From contig URKX01000002.1 in the NCBI GenBank assembly GCA_900548545.1, positions 52,802-116,801 on the forward strand: a stretch of DNA of 64,000 bases, read 5' to 3'. The stretch comes from an uncultured Oscillospiraceae bacterium. Its GTDB lineage: Bacteria; Bacillota; Clostridia; Oscillospirales; Acutalibacteraceae. Made by a program: the position numbers and the translations under genes. Shown one piece after another: positions 35,007 to 42,688 of the stretch. Below the pieces are notes generated by a model. It searched no databases. It was not told where the DNA came from and was given only the letters and a program-made list of their open reading frames with translations. The stretch's first letter is position 1; every line of letters begins with the position of its first letter.

Positions 35007-35513
35007 ATGAAGGGAAAAGCGGGCCACGTGGCATTCACCGGCATTTTGGCGGCGCTGGCACTGGCGCTGTCCTTTTTGGAGGGGCTTTTGCCCCCCTTGC
35101 CCATGATGCCCCCCGGGGCCAAACTGGGGCTCTCCAACATAGCCACCATGTACGCCGCGGGGAGCCTGGGCCTGCCCAGCGCGCTGTTCCTGGCGGTGTT
35201 CAAGGGGCTGTTTTCCCTGATGACCCGGGGGGTAGTGGCAGGGTTGATGAGCCTCTCCGGGGGTGTAGTGAGCACCTTTTTCATGTGGCTGCTGCTGAAA
35301 AAGACAAAGTCCTCCCTGGGGGTGGTGGGGGTCTGCGGGGCCCTGTGCCACAACGCCGCCCAGCTGTGTGTGGCCTACCTGCTCACCACCACCAGCGTGC
35401 TCTTTTATGTGCCTTTCCTGCTGCTCTTCAGCGTGCTCACAGGGCTGCTCACCGGCCTGGTGCTCAAGGCCACCCTGCCTCCTTTGGAGCGGCTGAAGCA
35501 CACTCTGGGATAA
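35007..35513 (+). CDS. Gx transporter family / HepA-like membrane protein
   Basis: A 168-residue protein with about five transmembrane helices, matching the Gx transporter family (often labelled heptaprenyl diphosphate synthase component I). PPGAKLGLSNIATMYA and GVCGALCHNAAQL are typical segments. The ATG at 35007 follows AAAGGAGG. Related proteins resemble energy-coupling (ECF-S-like) vitamin carriers, so a role in supplying a quinone or flavin precursor to the ApbE system is possible (inference). Confidence 0.85.
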   Translation: MKGKAGHVAFTGILAALALALSFLEGLLPPLPMMPPGAKLGLSNIATMYAAGSLGLPSALFLAVFKGLFSLMTRGVVAGLMSLSGGVVSTFFMWLLLKKTKSSLGVVGVCGALCHNAAQLCVAYLLTTTSVLFYVPFLLLFSVLTGLLTGLVLKATLPPLERLKHTLG

Positions 35514-35540
35514 GGCCCCCAGAGGAAGATGGGAACACAA

Positions 35541-35580
35541 AAGCACCTCCCCAGGACAGCGCTCCCGGGGAGGTGCTTTT
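35541..35580. terminator. Bidirectional terminator after Gx gene
   Basis: A 12-bp stem AAGCACCTCCCC/GGGGAGGTGCTT (35541-35578) with T4 on the right and A4 on the left; it can serve the rightward ApbE cluster and the leftward lipoprotein gene. Confidence 0.85.
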
Positions 35581-35607
35581 CATATATGTCGCTTCTCTTT
35601 TAGCCGG

Positions 35608-36255
35608 TCACTTCACCTGGCAGCCGCCCCATTCCACAGCTGTGAAGCCAACGCGCTCCGGGCCGGTCAGCTCTTGGGCAGGGATCTCCACCGGCTTCTC
35701 CAAGGGTTTCCAGGCCATAAACACCCGCAGCAGCGTGTCGGGGGCCGGCTCCAGGGTCAACTGCGCCGCTTCCATGTAGACCTCACGCTGGAAGGCGATC
35801 AGGTTGTAGGGGTTTTCCTCCATCTGGGGCAGCCAGTAGACGATAAACTCGTTGGCTTCCTGCCGGGTAAGCCCCAACTGGTTCAAGGCGTCCTCCAAAA
35901 AGGCTGCCGTGTCCTCCCCGGCCACGCAGAAGCCCTGGGAGAAGTCGTACTTCACGTTGTCCTTGCCCTCCCAATAGAGGTAGTTGTAGGTTTGGCCCTG
36001 GTTGTCCGTCAAGGTGCCGTCCGGGCTGGCGGTCACGGTCCAGCCGTCCTGGTAGGCGGGATAGGTGCAGGTCAATTCCCCGGCATAGTCTAGCTGCACC
36101 GTAACTTGGGTTTCCTCCTCCGGGTAAAGGTAGATCACCGGCTTAGCCGCAGTGTCGTACTGCTCCTCCTGGACCTCTTGGCAGGCTGCAAAGCCACAGA
36201 TACACACCAACGCCAGCAAAAGGGCAACCACTCGGCTTTTGTTTCCTTTCCTCAT
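35608..36255 (-). CDS. Lipoprotein with KPVIYLYP motif, unknown function
   Basis: A 215-residue secreted lipoprotein: signal peptide, lipobox FAAC (Cys25), then KPVIYLYPEEETQVTVQLDY and a beta-rich domain with YPAYQDGWTVTASPDG. I recognise the KPVIYLYP-type start as recurring in Clostridial secreted proteins but know no function. The ATG follows AAGGAGG, and the gene has its own promoter. Confidence 0.8.
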   Translation of the reverse strand: MRKGNKSRVVALLLALVCICGFAACQEVQEEQYDTAAKPVIYLYPEEETQVTVQLDYAGELTCTYPAYQDGWTVTASPDGTLTDNQGQTYNYLYWEGKDNVKYDFSQGFCVAGEDTAAFLEDALNQLGLTRQEANEFIVYWLPQMEENPYNLIAFQREVYMEAAQLTLEPAPDTLLRVFMAWKPLEKPVEIPAQELTGPERVGFTAVEWGGCQVK

Positions 36256-36369
36256 CCTATTTACCTCCTTTTTCTCTCCGGCTGTTCTTCACAGCCTTTG
36301 CGGCAAACCCTCTCAGCAGGGATGCCGCTCAACAGTTCCCAGGACATCTCTCCTGGCTATTCCACCAAA

Positions 36370-36398
36370 ATCATACCACTTTTATAGAGAAAACTCAA
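36370..36398 (-). promoter_or_regulatory. Promoter for KPVIYLYP lipoprotein
   Basis: Minus-strand TTGAGT (36398-36393), 17-base spacer, TATGAT (36375-36370). Confidence 0.65.
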
Positions 36399-36437
36399 TA
36401 GTATCCCCTGCCATTTCCCAGCCGCCTTGGGTTTCCT

Positions 36438-36950
36438 TTAGGTATCCAGTTTCCCGCAGTAGAGTGTCCTGGTGGCCGTGTCGTACACAGCAGCGGTGAA
36501 ATTATAGGAGCCCCGGCCCAGGACCCCGGCGGGTTCCGGACTGTGGGTTTGGTCGTCCCAAAAGAACCAGTACCCCTCTTCCACCTGGGGCAGCAGGGCC
36601 TTTCCATCCTTACCGGTGAGGTAGGGCCCCGCGGAAAAGGACTCGGTGCCCTCCTGCCACTCCCGGCCATAGAGCAGGACTTCCCCGTCCTCACTGACCG
36701 GCAGGGGATGCCAGCCTTCTTGGGCTTGAACCGTTTTCTCCAAGGCGGCAGCATCCTCTTGGGAGAGCTCCACCTGCCAGTACTCGGTGCCGTCCCCATG
36801 GAATCCTCCGTGGTCATCCCAATGTTCCGAAGTGATGGAATCTGTCAGGGTCACGCCCAGAGTCCCCGGAAGAGTGCGGGAGCTCCCCACACAGCCGGTG
36901 AACAGGGCTGCAAGCACCAGGGACAGCACAGCGGCTACGCGTCTTTTCAT
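36438..36950 (-). CDS. Lipoprotein of unknown function
   Basis: A 170-residue predicted lipoprotein: signal peptide MKRRVAAVLSLVLAALF and lipobox FTGC, then a soluble domain with several Trp and acidic residues (HWDDHGGFHGDGTEYWQVEL). No family recognised. The ATG at 36950 has AAAGGAG nine bases upstream; ten further codons of open frame are ignored. It is separate from the other lipoprotein gene downstream, each having its own promoter. Confidence 0.75.
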   Translation of the reverse strand: MKRRVAAVLSLVLAALFTGCVGSSRTLPGTLGVTLTDSITSEHWDDHGGFHGDGTEYWQVELSQEDAAALEKTVQAQEGWHPLPVSEDGEVLLYGREWQEGTESFSAGPYLTGKDGKALLPQVEEGYWFFWDDQTHSPEPAGVLGRGSYNFTAAVYDTATRTLYCGKLDT

Positions 36951-36971
36951 AAAACCATCTCCTTTGGCCCC

Positions 36972-37000
36972 AGTATACACCCTCCCCCCACCCTTGGCAA
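36972..37000 (-). promoter_or_regulatory. Promoter for lipoprotein at 36438
   Basis: Minus-strand TTGCCA (37000-36995), 17-base spacer, TATACT (36977-36972), only 22 bases before the ATG. Confidence 0.7.
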
Positions 37001-37028
37001 CAACCAGACTTTCCCGACGGAAAACCCA

Positions 37029-37057
37029 TTGACAAAGAAGGGTATTTTCGATATACT
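37029..37057 (+). promoter_or_regulatory. Strong promoter for first CNNM/CorC leader
   Basis: TTGACA (37029-37034), 17-base spacer, TATACT (37052-37057). It drives a leader of about 245 bases before the TTG start at 37310. Confidence 0.85.
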
Positions 37058-37095
37058 AAAAATGATAATATTTTTAAAGAGAGGTACTATCTGAC

Positions 37096-37236
37096 ATGGA
37101 CGACGGCGACAGTCACCCTGCCAGCGAATCCAACAACCAAATGCATTGGGAATTCTTAAAGCATAACTTGCGGCCTTTTCCGGCGGCAGGCTATGCTTTT
37201 TTGTGCTTTGGAGGCTGGTTTTATCCCCGGAACTAG
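37096..37236 (+). CDS. Candidate leader ORF upstream of first CNNM/CorC gene
   Basis: A 46-codon frame starting MDDGDSHPASESNN and ending AFLCFGGWFYPRN, with GAGAGG eleven bases upstream of the ATG. It begins about 35 bases after the expected transcription start. Its codons from about 21 on encode the intrinsic terminator hairpin (37158-37202), and it stops 34 bases past the T tract, so a translating ribosome would open the hairpin. The start is acidic and the later part hydrophobic. A matching leader ORF precedes the second CNNM/CorC gene. I recognise no protein family. Confidence 0.5.
   Translation: MDDGDSHPASESNNQMHWEFLKHNLRPFPAAGYAFLCFGGWFYPRN
37158..37202 (+). terminator. Leader terminator (attenuator) before first CNNM/CorC gene
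   Basis: Stem AAAGCATA + CTTGC pairing with GCAGG + TATGCTTT (one A/C mismatch, one U-G), 14-base loop, then a T6 run. It lies in the leader of the downstream transporter gene, between promoter and start codon, so it must be read through for expression. Confidence 0.8.
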
Positions 37237-37309
37237 GAGGAGGGCAGCGAAACTTACCTTGTTAAATCATTTTGAAACCTGCGGAACATAAAAAAGGAGT
37301 GCGCGACTT

Positions 37310-38635
37310 TTGGAAATTTTACTGCAAATCGTTTTGATCTTGGTGAACGCTTTCTTCGCGGGCACCGAAATGGCCGTGGTATCTTTAAATGCCACCAAAC
37401 TGCGAAAGCTTCAGGAAGAGGGCGACAAGACCGCCGGGAAACTGCTGAAAATGGTGGAGGATTCCTCCGCGTTCCTGTCCACCATCCAGGTTGCCATCAC
37501 CCTGGCCGGCTACCTGGGCGCCGCCTTTGCCGGCGAGAACTTTGCCCCCGTTCTGTCGAACTGGCTGTACAATGACCTGGGGTTCCAAGCGATCCCCCTG
37601 GGGGCATTGAACAACGTAGCCATCATCATCATCACCATCATCCTGTCTTACTTTACCTTGGTGTTCGGCGAGCTGGTGCCCAAGCGCATCGCCCTGCAAA
37701 AGTCTTATGAATTTGCCAAGGTGGCCTGCGGGGTCATCCGGGTGATGGCCACGGTGCTGCGCCCGGTGATCTGGCTGCTGAGTATCTCCGTCAATGGGGT
37801 GCTGCGGCTGCTGCGGCTGAAAGTGGAGGCCGAAGAGGAAAATGTCACCGAGGACGAGATCCGCATGATGGTGGATCTGGGCGGCGAAAAAGGCGCCATT
37901 GATGAGGACGAACAAGAGTGGATCCAAAACGTGTTCGACTTTGGGGACACCACGGTGCGGGAATCCATGACCCCCCGGGGGGACCTGGACGCACTGGACA
38001 TTGAATCCACTGAGGAGGAGATCATGGAAATGATCCAGCAGAGCGGCCGCAGCCGCCTGCCGGTATATGAGGAAAACGCTGATACCATCCTGGGCATTTT
38101 AAACGCCCGGGATTACCTGCTGGACCGCAGCGCCGGGAAAAAGACCCCGCTCAAGGAGCTGCTGCGTCCCGCCTATTTTGTTCCGGAAACCATCAAGGCC
38201 GACAACCTGTTTAAAGAGATGCAAAAGGAAAAAGTGCACATCGCCATTGTGGTGGACGAATACGGCGGCACCGAGGGCATCATCACCATGGAAGACCTGC
38301 TGGAGGAGATCGTGGGCAACATCTACGATGAGTTCGACCAGCCGGAACAGCCGGAAGTGGTGGCCCTGGGCGAAAACCAGTGGCGGATCGCCGGCTCCAC
38401 GCCTATCAGCACCCTGGTGGACGACCTGGAGCTGCCCCTGCCGGAAAGCGATGACTACGACACCCTGGGCGGCCTGATCGTCACCCGCCTCAACGCCATC
38501 CCCAAAGACGGCGAACAGCTGGACCTGGAAATCAACGGCGTGGCCCTTCACGTGGAGCAGATCGAGGACCACCGCATTGAAAGCGTTGTGGTCCGGTTGC
38601 TGGGCTCCGCTGGACAGCCGGCTGAAACGAAATAA
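37310..38635 (+). CDS. CNNM/CorC (HlyC) family transporter
   Basis: A 441-residue membrane protein: a DUF21/CNNM transmembrane domain (about 1-185), a CBS-domain pair (about 205-325) and a CorC/HlyC C-terminal domain (about 345-435). Relatives such as MpfA and bacterial CorC move Mg2+ or related ions, mostly outwards; the old name is hemolysin. The TTG start at 37310 has AAAAAGGAG ten bases upstream and begins MEILLQIVLILVNAFFAGTEMAV. Its leader with a short ORF and terminator suggests attenuation control. A paralogue faces it at 38773-40035. Confidence 0.92.
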   Translation: MEILLQIVLILVNAFFAGTEMAVVSLNATKLRKLQEEGDKTAGKLLKMVEDSSAFLSTIQVAITLAGYLGAAFAGENFAPVLSNWLYNDLGFQAIPLGALNNVAIIIITIILSYFTLVFGELVPKRIALQKSYEFAKVACGVIRVMATVLRPVIWLLSISVNGVLRLLRLKVEAEEENVTEDEIRMMVDLGGEKGAIDEDEQEWIQNVFDFGDTTVRESMTPRGDLDALDIESTEEEIMEMIQQSGRSRLPVYEENADTILGILNARDYLLDRSAGKKTPLKELLRPAYFVPETIKADNLFKEMQKEKVHIAIVVDEYGGTEGIITMEDLLEEIVGNIYDEFDQPEQPEVVALGENQWRIAGSTPISTLVDDLELPLPESDDYDTLGGLIVTRLNAIPKDGEQLDLEINGVALHVEQIEDHRIESVVVRLLGSAGQPAETK

Positions 38636-38665
38636 CCCCTGGCAGTCAGCTTGCAACCTTCCAAA

Positions 38666-38700
38666 CAAAAGGGCCGGTGCCCCGTGCGCCGGCCCTTTTG
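38666..38700. terminator. Bidirectional terminator between the two CNNM/CorC genes
   Basis: A 12-bp stem CAAAAGGGCCGG/CCGGCCCTTTTG around an 11-base loop with the U tract built into the arm, usable in both directions. Confidence 0.85.
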
Positions 38701-38727
38701 TTGCGCGCTTCCCGATAAAAAGGGCGG

Positions 38728-38760
38728 AAAAAGCGCCTGGGCCGTACCACCCAAGCGCTT
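38728..38760 (-). terminator. Terminator of second CNNM/CorC gene
   Basis: The leftward transcript forms AAGCGCTTGGG/CCCAGGCGCTT (11 bp, one U-G) with an 8-base loop and a T5 run, 13 bases after the stop. Confidence 0.85.
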
Positions 38761-38772
38761 GGAACCTGTTTT

Positions 38773-40035
38773 TTATTTCTCGCTGTCTCCCTCTTGGGGC
38801 TGTTCCTGCTGTTCCACGCAGATTTTTTGGATCCGGTTGTTGGAGATCTCTTCCACAGTGATGGACAGCCCGCCGTATTCAAAGCCCTCCCCCGCCGCGG
38901 GGACTTTCCCCATCCGCTCCATGACCCAGCCGCCCAGGGAAACGCTGTCAGCGTCGTCGGCAATGTGGAAATAGGAGCAGAAATCGTCAAAGGTCCAGTC
39001 ACCGTCGATCAGGTATGTATGGGGATCCAGCTGCTGGAAAGACTCCTCCTGCTCGTCGTGCTCGTCCCAGATCTCGCCTACCAGCTCTTCCAGGATGTCC
39101 TCCATGGTGACAATGCCCAGTGTGCCGCCGTATTCATCGATAACGATGGCAATGTGGGACTGATTGGATTGCAAAAGTTTCAGCAGGTCGCTGACCTTCT
39201 CTGTGGGGTGGATGAAAATGGGCTGGGTGATGATGTCCCGGATGGGCTTTGCGGTGACGCCGTTGCCGGTGTAGAAGTCCTTCTGGTGAATGACGCCCAC
39301 CACACGGTCGATGTCGTCATCGTACACCAGCAGCCGGGAAAAGTGGGACTCGGTGAAGCTTTCGGCCACTTCCTCCTTGGTGGAATCCACACTGACGGCG
39401 ATCAGGTCCACACGGGGGGTGAGGATATCCTGGGCTTCCAGGTCCCGGAATTCCACCGCGTTTTTCAGCAGGGCACCCTCGTCCTTGTCAATGCTCCCGT
39501 CCCTCTGGGCCTCTTCCAGCAGCATCATCAGCTCCTCCTGGGACATCTTGGAATCTTCCTTGGTATTCAGCAGCTTGGAAATCAACTTTTTCCACTGGGA
39601 GAAGATGAAGTTGATGGGGGTCAGCACATGGATCAGCAGGTTGATCAAGGGGGCGCTAAACATGGCAAACCTCTCGGGGAAATCCTTGGCAACGCTCTTG
39701 GGGGTGATCTCGCCGAAAATCAGCACCACCACGGTGACCACCACCGTGGAAAGGGTGGCGCCAATGTCCCCGTACAGCTTCACAAACAGCAGGGTGGCGA
39801 TGGAGGACACGGCAATGTTCACGATGTTGTTGCCGATCAAAATTGTGGAGATCAGCTTGTCATAGTTTTCCGACAGGCGGTATGCCAGCTGGGCCCGGCG
39901 GTTGCCGTTATCCGCCAGCACTTTGATGCGGATGGCATTCAACGAGGAAAAGGCTGTTTCAGTGGCGGAAAAATACGCGGACATCATAATACAGAACAGC
40001 ATCACCAAGATGCTGGGCAATTCATTGGCAAACAT
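38773..40035 (-). CDS. CNNM/CorC (HlyC) family transporter, paralogue
   Basis: A 420-residue protein with the same layout: DUF21 transmembrane domain (STETAFSSLNAIRIKVL, VVVLIFGEITPKSVAKDFP), CBS pair and CorC/HlyC domain. The ATG at 40035 follows AAGGAGCG. Its leader (40036-40245) resembles that of the convergent paralogue, with a short acidic leader ORF and an overlapping terminator. Ion transport, probably Mg2+-linked, is expected from the family. Confidence 0.92.
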   Translation of the reverse strand: MFANELPSILVMLFCIMMSAYFSATETAFSSLNAIRIKVLADNGNRRAQLAYRLSENYDKLISTILIGNNIVNIAVSSIATLLFVKLYGDIGATLSTVVVTVVVLIFGEITPKSVAKDFPERFAMFSAPLINLLIHVLTPINFIFSQWKKLISKLLNTKEDSKMSQEELMMLLEEAQRDGSIDKDEGALLKNAVEFRDLEAQDILTPRVDLIAVSVDSTKEEVAESFTESHFSRLLVYDDDIDRVVGVIHQKDFYTGNGVTAKPIRDIITQPIFIHPTEKVSDLLKLLQSNQSHIAIVIDEYGGTLGIVTMEDILEELVGEIWDEHDEQEESFQQLDPHTYLIDGDWTFDDFCSYFHIADDADSVSLGGWVMERMGKVPAAGEGFEYGGLSITVEEISNNRIQKICVEQQEQPQEGDSEK

Positions 40036-40096
40036 GGGAAAACGCTCCTTATCAGTTACTGAGATTGCAGATTTTTAAAAAAGCCTAAAGAAACAC

Positions 40097-40136
40097 AAAA
40101 AACACACCTATTCCCGCAAAATGGGCGTAGGTATGT
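40097..40136 (-). terminator. Leader terminator (attenuator) before second CNNM/CorC gene
   Basis: The leftward leader folds ACATACCTA with TAGGTGTGT (nine pairs, one U-G), with GCCC/GGG pairing further in, followed by T6. It lies 60 bases before the transporter ATG and overlaps the last ten codons of the leader ORF, whose TAG stop is inside the 3' arm. Confidence 0.8.
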
Positions 40137-40209
40137 TATACGCAATCAAAACCCTATAGGGAGCGCAATTGTGACTGGGTGTACAATCGTCGCTGCTGGA
40201 ACTGTCCAT
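40108..40209 (-). CDS. Candidate leader ORF upstream of second CNNM/CorC gene
   Basis: A 33-codon frame starting MDSSSSDDCTPSHN and ending IPTPILRE. The sequence before it (AAGAAAGAGGATGTGATCTGCTTCC) resembles that before the other leader ORF (AAAGAGAGGTACTATCTGAC); both read on as ATGGAC. The AGAGG is farther from the ATG than usual. The frame ends in the terminator's 3' arm. Translation is unproven; the case rests on the parallel with the paralogous leader. Confidence 0.45.
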   Translation of the reverse strand: MDSSSSDDCTPSHNCAPYRVLIAYNIPTPILRE

Positions 40210-40251
40210 GGAAGCAGATCACATCCTCTTTCTTGAAAGATATTGATTTTG

Positions 40252-40280
40252 ATGATACCGTATTTTTCTCCCATTGTCAA
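40252..40280 (-). promoter_or_regulatory. Strong promoter for second CNNM/CorC leader
   Basis: Minus-strand TTGACA (40280-40275), 17-base spacer, TATCAT (40257-40252). The 311-base gap 40036-40346 is explained by this promoter and the leader; between 40281 and 40346 I see nothing further. Confidence 0.85.
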
Positions 40281-40346
40281 GGGCCCGCGCCCCTTCTCCT
40301 CCAGGAAGCGCAGGCCCTGCTCCTTCTTTTTTCCGCTTTTCAAGGC

Positions 40347-41084
40347 TCACCCTTGGGCAATCCCGGCGCAGCCCTCCAAAACTGCCACCAGATCTTCCCG
40401 GATCACTAGATCCGCCTTGCCGTCATAGGGGGTGGGGTCCCGGTTGACAATGGCCAGTTTGGCCCCGGCCCGCAAATACTCCACCAGCCCTGCCACCGGG
40501 TACACCACCAGGGACGTGCCCGCCACGATCATCAAATCCGCCTCAGCGGCATAGCGGATAGCTTTCCGCAGATCCCCTTCGTTTAACTGCTCCCCATAGA
40601 GTACCACGTCCGGCTTGATCACCCCGCCGCAGGTACAGGTGGGCACCCCCTCCGACTGGAGGATCTTCTCCATGCCGTACTTTTTCCCGCAGGAAAGGCA
40701 GGTATTGCGCAGCTCGCTGCCGTGGAGCTCCAGAACGTTTTGGCTTCCCGCCAGCTGATGCAGCCCGTCAATGTTCTGGGTGACCACCGCCCGCAGCTTG
40801 CCCTCCTGCTCCAGCTTGGCCAAGGCGTAATGGGCACCGTTGGGGCGGGCGCTGGGGTAAAGCATCACGTCCCGGTAAAACCGGTAGAATTCCTCTGTGT
40901 GGCGGACGAAATACCCGTGGGAGAGCATCTCCTCGTAGGAAAGCCCCGCTTTTTTCTGCTGGTAAATGCCGTGGGCGCTGCGGAAATCGGGGATCCCGCT
41001 GGCGGTGGACACCCCGGCTCCCCCCAGAAACACCGCCTGTTTGCTCTCTTGGATCCACTGGCGCAAAGTTTCCACACCGGTCAC
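40347..41084 (-). CDS. cobB: NAD-dependent protein deacylase (sirtuin)
   Basis: A 245-residue Sir2 protein: GAGVSTASGIPDFRS for NAD binding, TQNIDGLHQLAG, the catalytic His in ELHGSE, a zinc site with Cys pairs (CLSCGKKYG ... CTCGG), and GTSLVVYPVAGL. It removes acetyl or acyl groups from lysines, releasing nicotinamide and O-acyl-ADP-ribose. It starts with GTG, overlapping the exonuclease stop in GTGA, so translation is coupled. No macrodomain or lipoate-ligase gene lies beside it. Confidence 0.93.
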   Translation of the reverse strand: MTGVETLRQWIQESKQAVFLGGAGVSTASGIPDFRSAHGIYQQKKAGLSYEEMLSHGYFVRHTEEFYRFYRDVMLYPSARPNGAHYALAKLEQEGKLRAVVTQNIDGLHQLAGSQNVLELHGSELRNTCLSCGKKYGMEKILQSEGVPTCTCGGVIKPDVVLYGEQLNEGDLRKAIRYAAEADLMIVAGTSLVVYPVAGLVEYLRAGAKLAIVNRDPTPYDGKADLVIREDLVAVLEGCAGIAQG

Positions 41085-41911
41085 AGGGCTTCGCCCCCTT
41101 TCAAAAGCAGTTCCACAGGGCAGTGGTCGCTGCCCTGGACCTCTGCGAGGATCCGGCTGTCGGCAAGCTGGGGGATCAGCCGTTCGTCCGCCAGGAAGTA
41201 GTCAATGCGCCACCCGGCGTTGTTCTCCCGGGCGTGGAACATATAGCTCCACCAAGAATAGGCGCCTTCCACATCCGGGTAAAAGTGGCGGAAGGTGTCC
41301 ACAAAGCCAGAGGCCAACAGCTCGGCAAACTTCCCCCGCTCCTCATAGGAAAAGCCGGCGTTGCCCACATTGGATTTGGCGTTTTTTAAGTCAATGGGGC
41401 GGTGGGCCACGTTCATGTCCCCGCAGACGATCACCGGTTTCTTCTCCCGCAGGGTTTCCAGGTACCCCCGGAAGGCGTCCTCAAAGGCCATGCGGTAATC
41501 GATGCGCACCAGGTCCCGCTGAGAGTTGGGGGTGTACACAGTCACCAAGGTAAAGCCCTCATACTCCGCGGCAATGACCCGGCCCTCCCCGTCAAACTCC
41601 GGCAACCCTATCCCATAGGTAACAGACAGGGGTTCCCTCTTGGACAAAATGGCTGTGCCGGAATAGCCCTTCCGGGTGACAGCAGAGTTCCAATACTCCC
41701 GGTAGCCGGGGAAGTCAAAGTCTGCCTGTTCCCTCTGCATTTTGGTTTCTTGCAGGCAAATGACGTCTGGATCTTCCTCTTTTAAAAACGGCCCGAACCC
41801 TTTCCCCATACAGGCCCGCAAGCCGTTGACGTTCCAAGAAACTAGCTTGATGGTGTTCTCCACAGCGCTGTCCATTCCTTTCTCTGTAAATTTTCTTTGA
41901 AAACCATCCAT
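41081..41911 (-). CDS. Exodeoxyribonuclease III
   Basis: A 276-residue ExoIII/AP-endonuclease family enzyme: KLVSWNVNGLRA, the metal-binding Glu in CLQETKMQ, GDMNVAH and the C-terminal GSDHCPVELLL. It repairs abasic sites and blocked 3' ends. The start is uncertain: ATG at 41911 has GAGG five bases upstream, another ATG at 41875 has AAAGGA with almost no spacing. The family usually starts just before KLVSWN, so the N-terminus may be shorter. Confidence 0.92.
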   Translation of the reverse strand: MDGFQRKFTEKGMDSAVENTIKLVSWNVNGLRACMGKGFGPFLKEEDPDVICLQETKMQREQADFDFPGYREYWNSAVTRKGYSGTAILSKREPLSVTYGIGLPEFDGEGRVIAAEYEGFTLVTVYTPNSQRDLVRIDYRMAFEDAFRGYLETLREKKPVIVCGDMNVAHRPIDLKNAKSNVGNAGFSYEERGKFAELLASGFVDTFRHFYPDVEGAYSWWSYMFHARENNAGWRIDYFLADERLIPQLADSRILAEVQGSDHCPVELLLKGGEAL

Positions 41912-41926
41912 TCCTTCCTCATTGTG

Positions 41927-41935
41927 TGCTATAAT
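41927..41935 (+). promoter_or_regulatory. Extended -10 promoter for cyclophilin gene
   Basis: TGC-TATAAT (41927-41935), 84 bases before the cyclophilin ATG and inside the short divergent gap; no clear -35. Confidence 0.5.
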
Positions 41936-42018
41936 GGCACCAAGCCATCCGGCTGCCTGGCCGGACTTTACGAAAAAATCGCTGCTTTCCTCTAGGAAGC
42001 AGGAAGGAGAGAGACTTT

Positions 42019-42546
42019 ATGCAAAATCCCATCGTCACCATTGAAACCACCCAGGGCACCATGAAAGTGGAGCTTTACCCTGAAGTGGCCCCCAACACGG
42101 TGAACAACTTCATCTACCTGGTGAAGCGCGGCTTTTATGACGGCACCATCTTCCACCGGGTGATCCCCGGCTTCATGGTCCAGGGCGGCGACCCGGAAGG
42201 CTCCGGTATGGGCGGCCCCGGCTACGGCATCAAGGGCGAGTTTGCCGCAAACGGCTTCCAGAACACCCTGAAGCACACCACCGGGGTGATCTCCATGGCC
42301 CGGGCACAGCGGCCCAACTCTGCCGGTTCCCAGTTCTTCATCATGGTGGACGACGCCCCCTACCTGGACGGCCAATACGCCGCTTTCGGCAAGGTGACCG
42401 AAGGCATCGAAGTGGCTCAGGCCATTGTGTCCGCACCTCGTGACCGCGCCGACCGCCCCTACGAGGACCAGATCATGGAGAAGGTCACCGTGGAAACCTT
42501 TGGCCAGGAGTATCCGGAACCCATCACCGGCCCCGAGCACGGCTAA
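42019..42546 (+). CDS. Peptidyl-prolyl cis-trans isomerase (cyclophilin)
   Basis: A 175-residue cyclophilin, cytoplasmic as no signal peptide is present. Active-site segments are FHRVIPGFMVQGGDP, SMARAQRPNSAGSQFFI and YLDGQYAAFGKV. It speeds proline isomerisation during folding. The ATG follows AAGGAGAGAG. It is monocistronic with its own terminator. Confidence 0.94.
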   Translation: MQNPIVTIETTQGTMKVELYPEVAPNTVNNFIYLVKRGFYDGTIFHRVIPGFMVQGGDPEGSGMGGPGYGIKGEFAANGFQNTLKHTTGVISMARAQRPNSAGSQFFIMVDDAPYLDGQYAAFGKVTEGIEVAQAIVSAPRDRADRPYEDQIMEKVTVETFGQEYPEPITGPEHG

Positions 42547-42630
42547 GGGGCACGGCTGGGATGCTGTCCGCAGGTTTTTGCTGGCGGGTAAGGGGATCCG
42601 GCATTGGATCCCCCAGTACAAATAGAGAGC

Positions 42631-42664
42631 AAAAGGTCAGGGACACATTCCCTGGCCTTTTTTT
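42631..42664 (+). terminator. Terminator of cyclophilin gene
   Basis: Stem AAAGGTCAGGGA/TCCCTGGCCTTT (12 bp, one U-G) with a five-base loop, continuing into T7. Confidence 0.9.
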
Positions 42665-42688
42665 GCACCCTGTTCCAGGGCCAGGCTT

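Noticed and set aside
37058..37157. Known Mg2+ (M-box), Mn2+ (yybP-ykoY) or fluoride riboswitch before the CNNM/CorC gene
   Set aside because: I compared the leader with the consensus features I remember and found no match; it is also shorter than an M-box.
40146..40343. A 65-codon minus-strand frame overlapping the second CNNM/CorC leader
   Set aside because: It starts upstream of the promoter -10 and overlaps the better-supported leader ORF in another frame.
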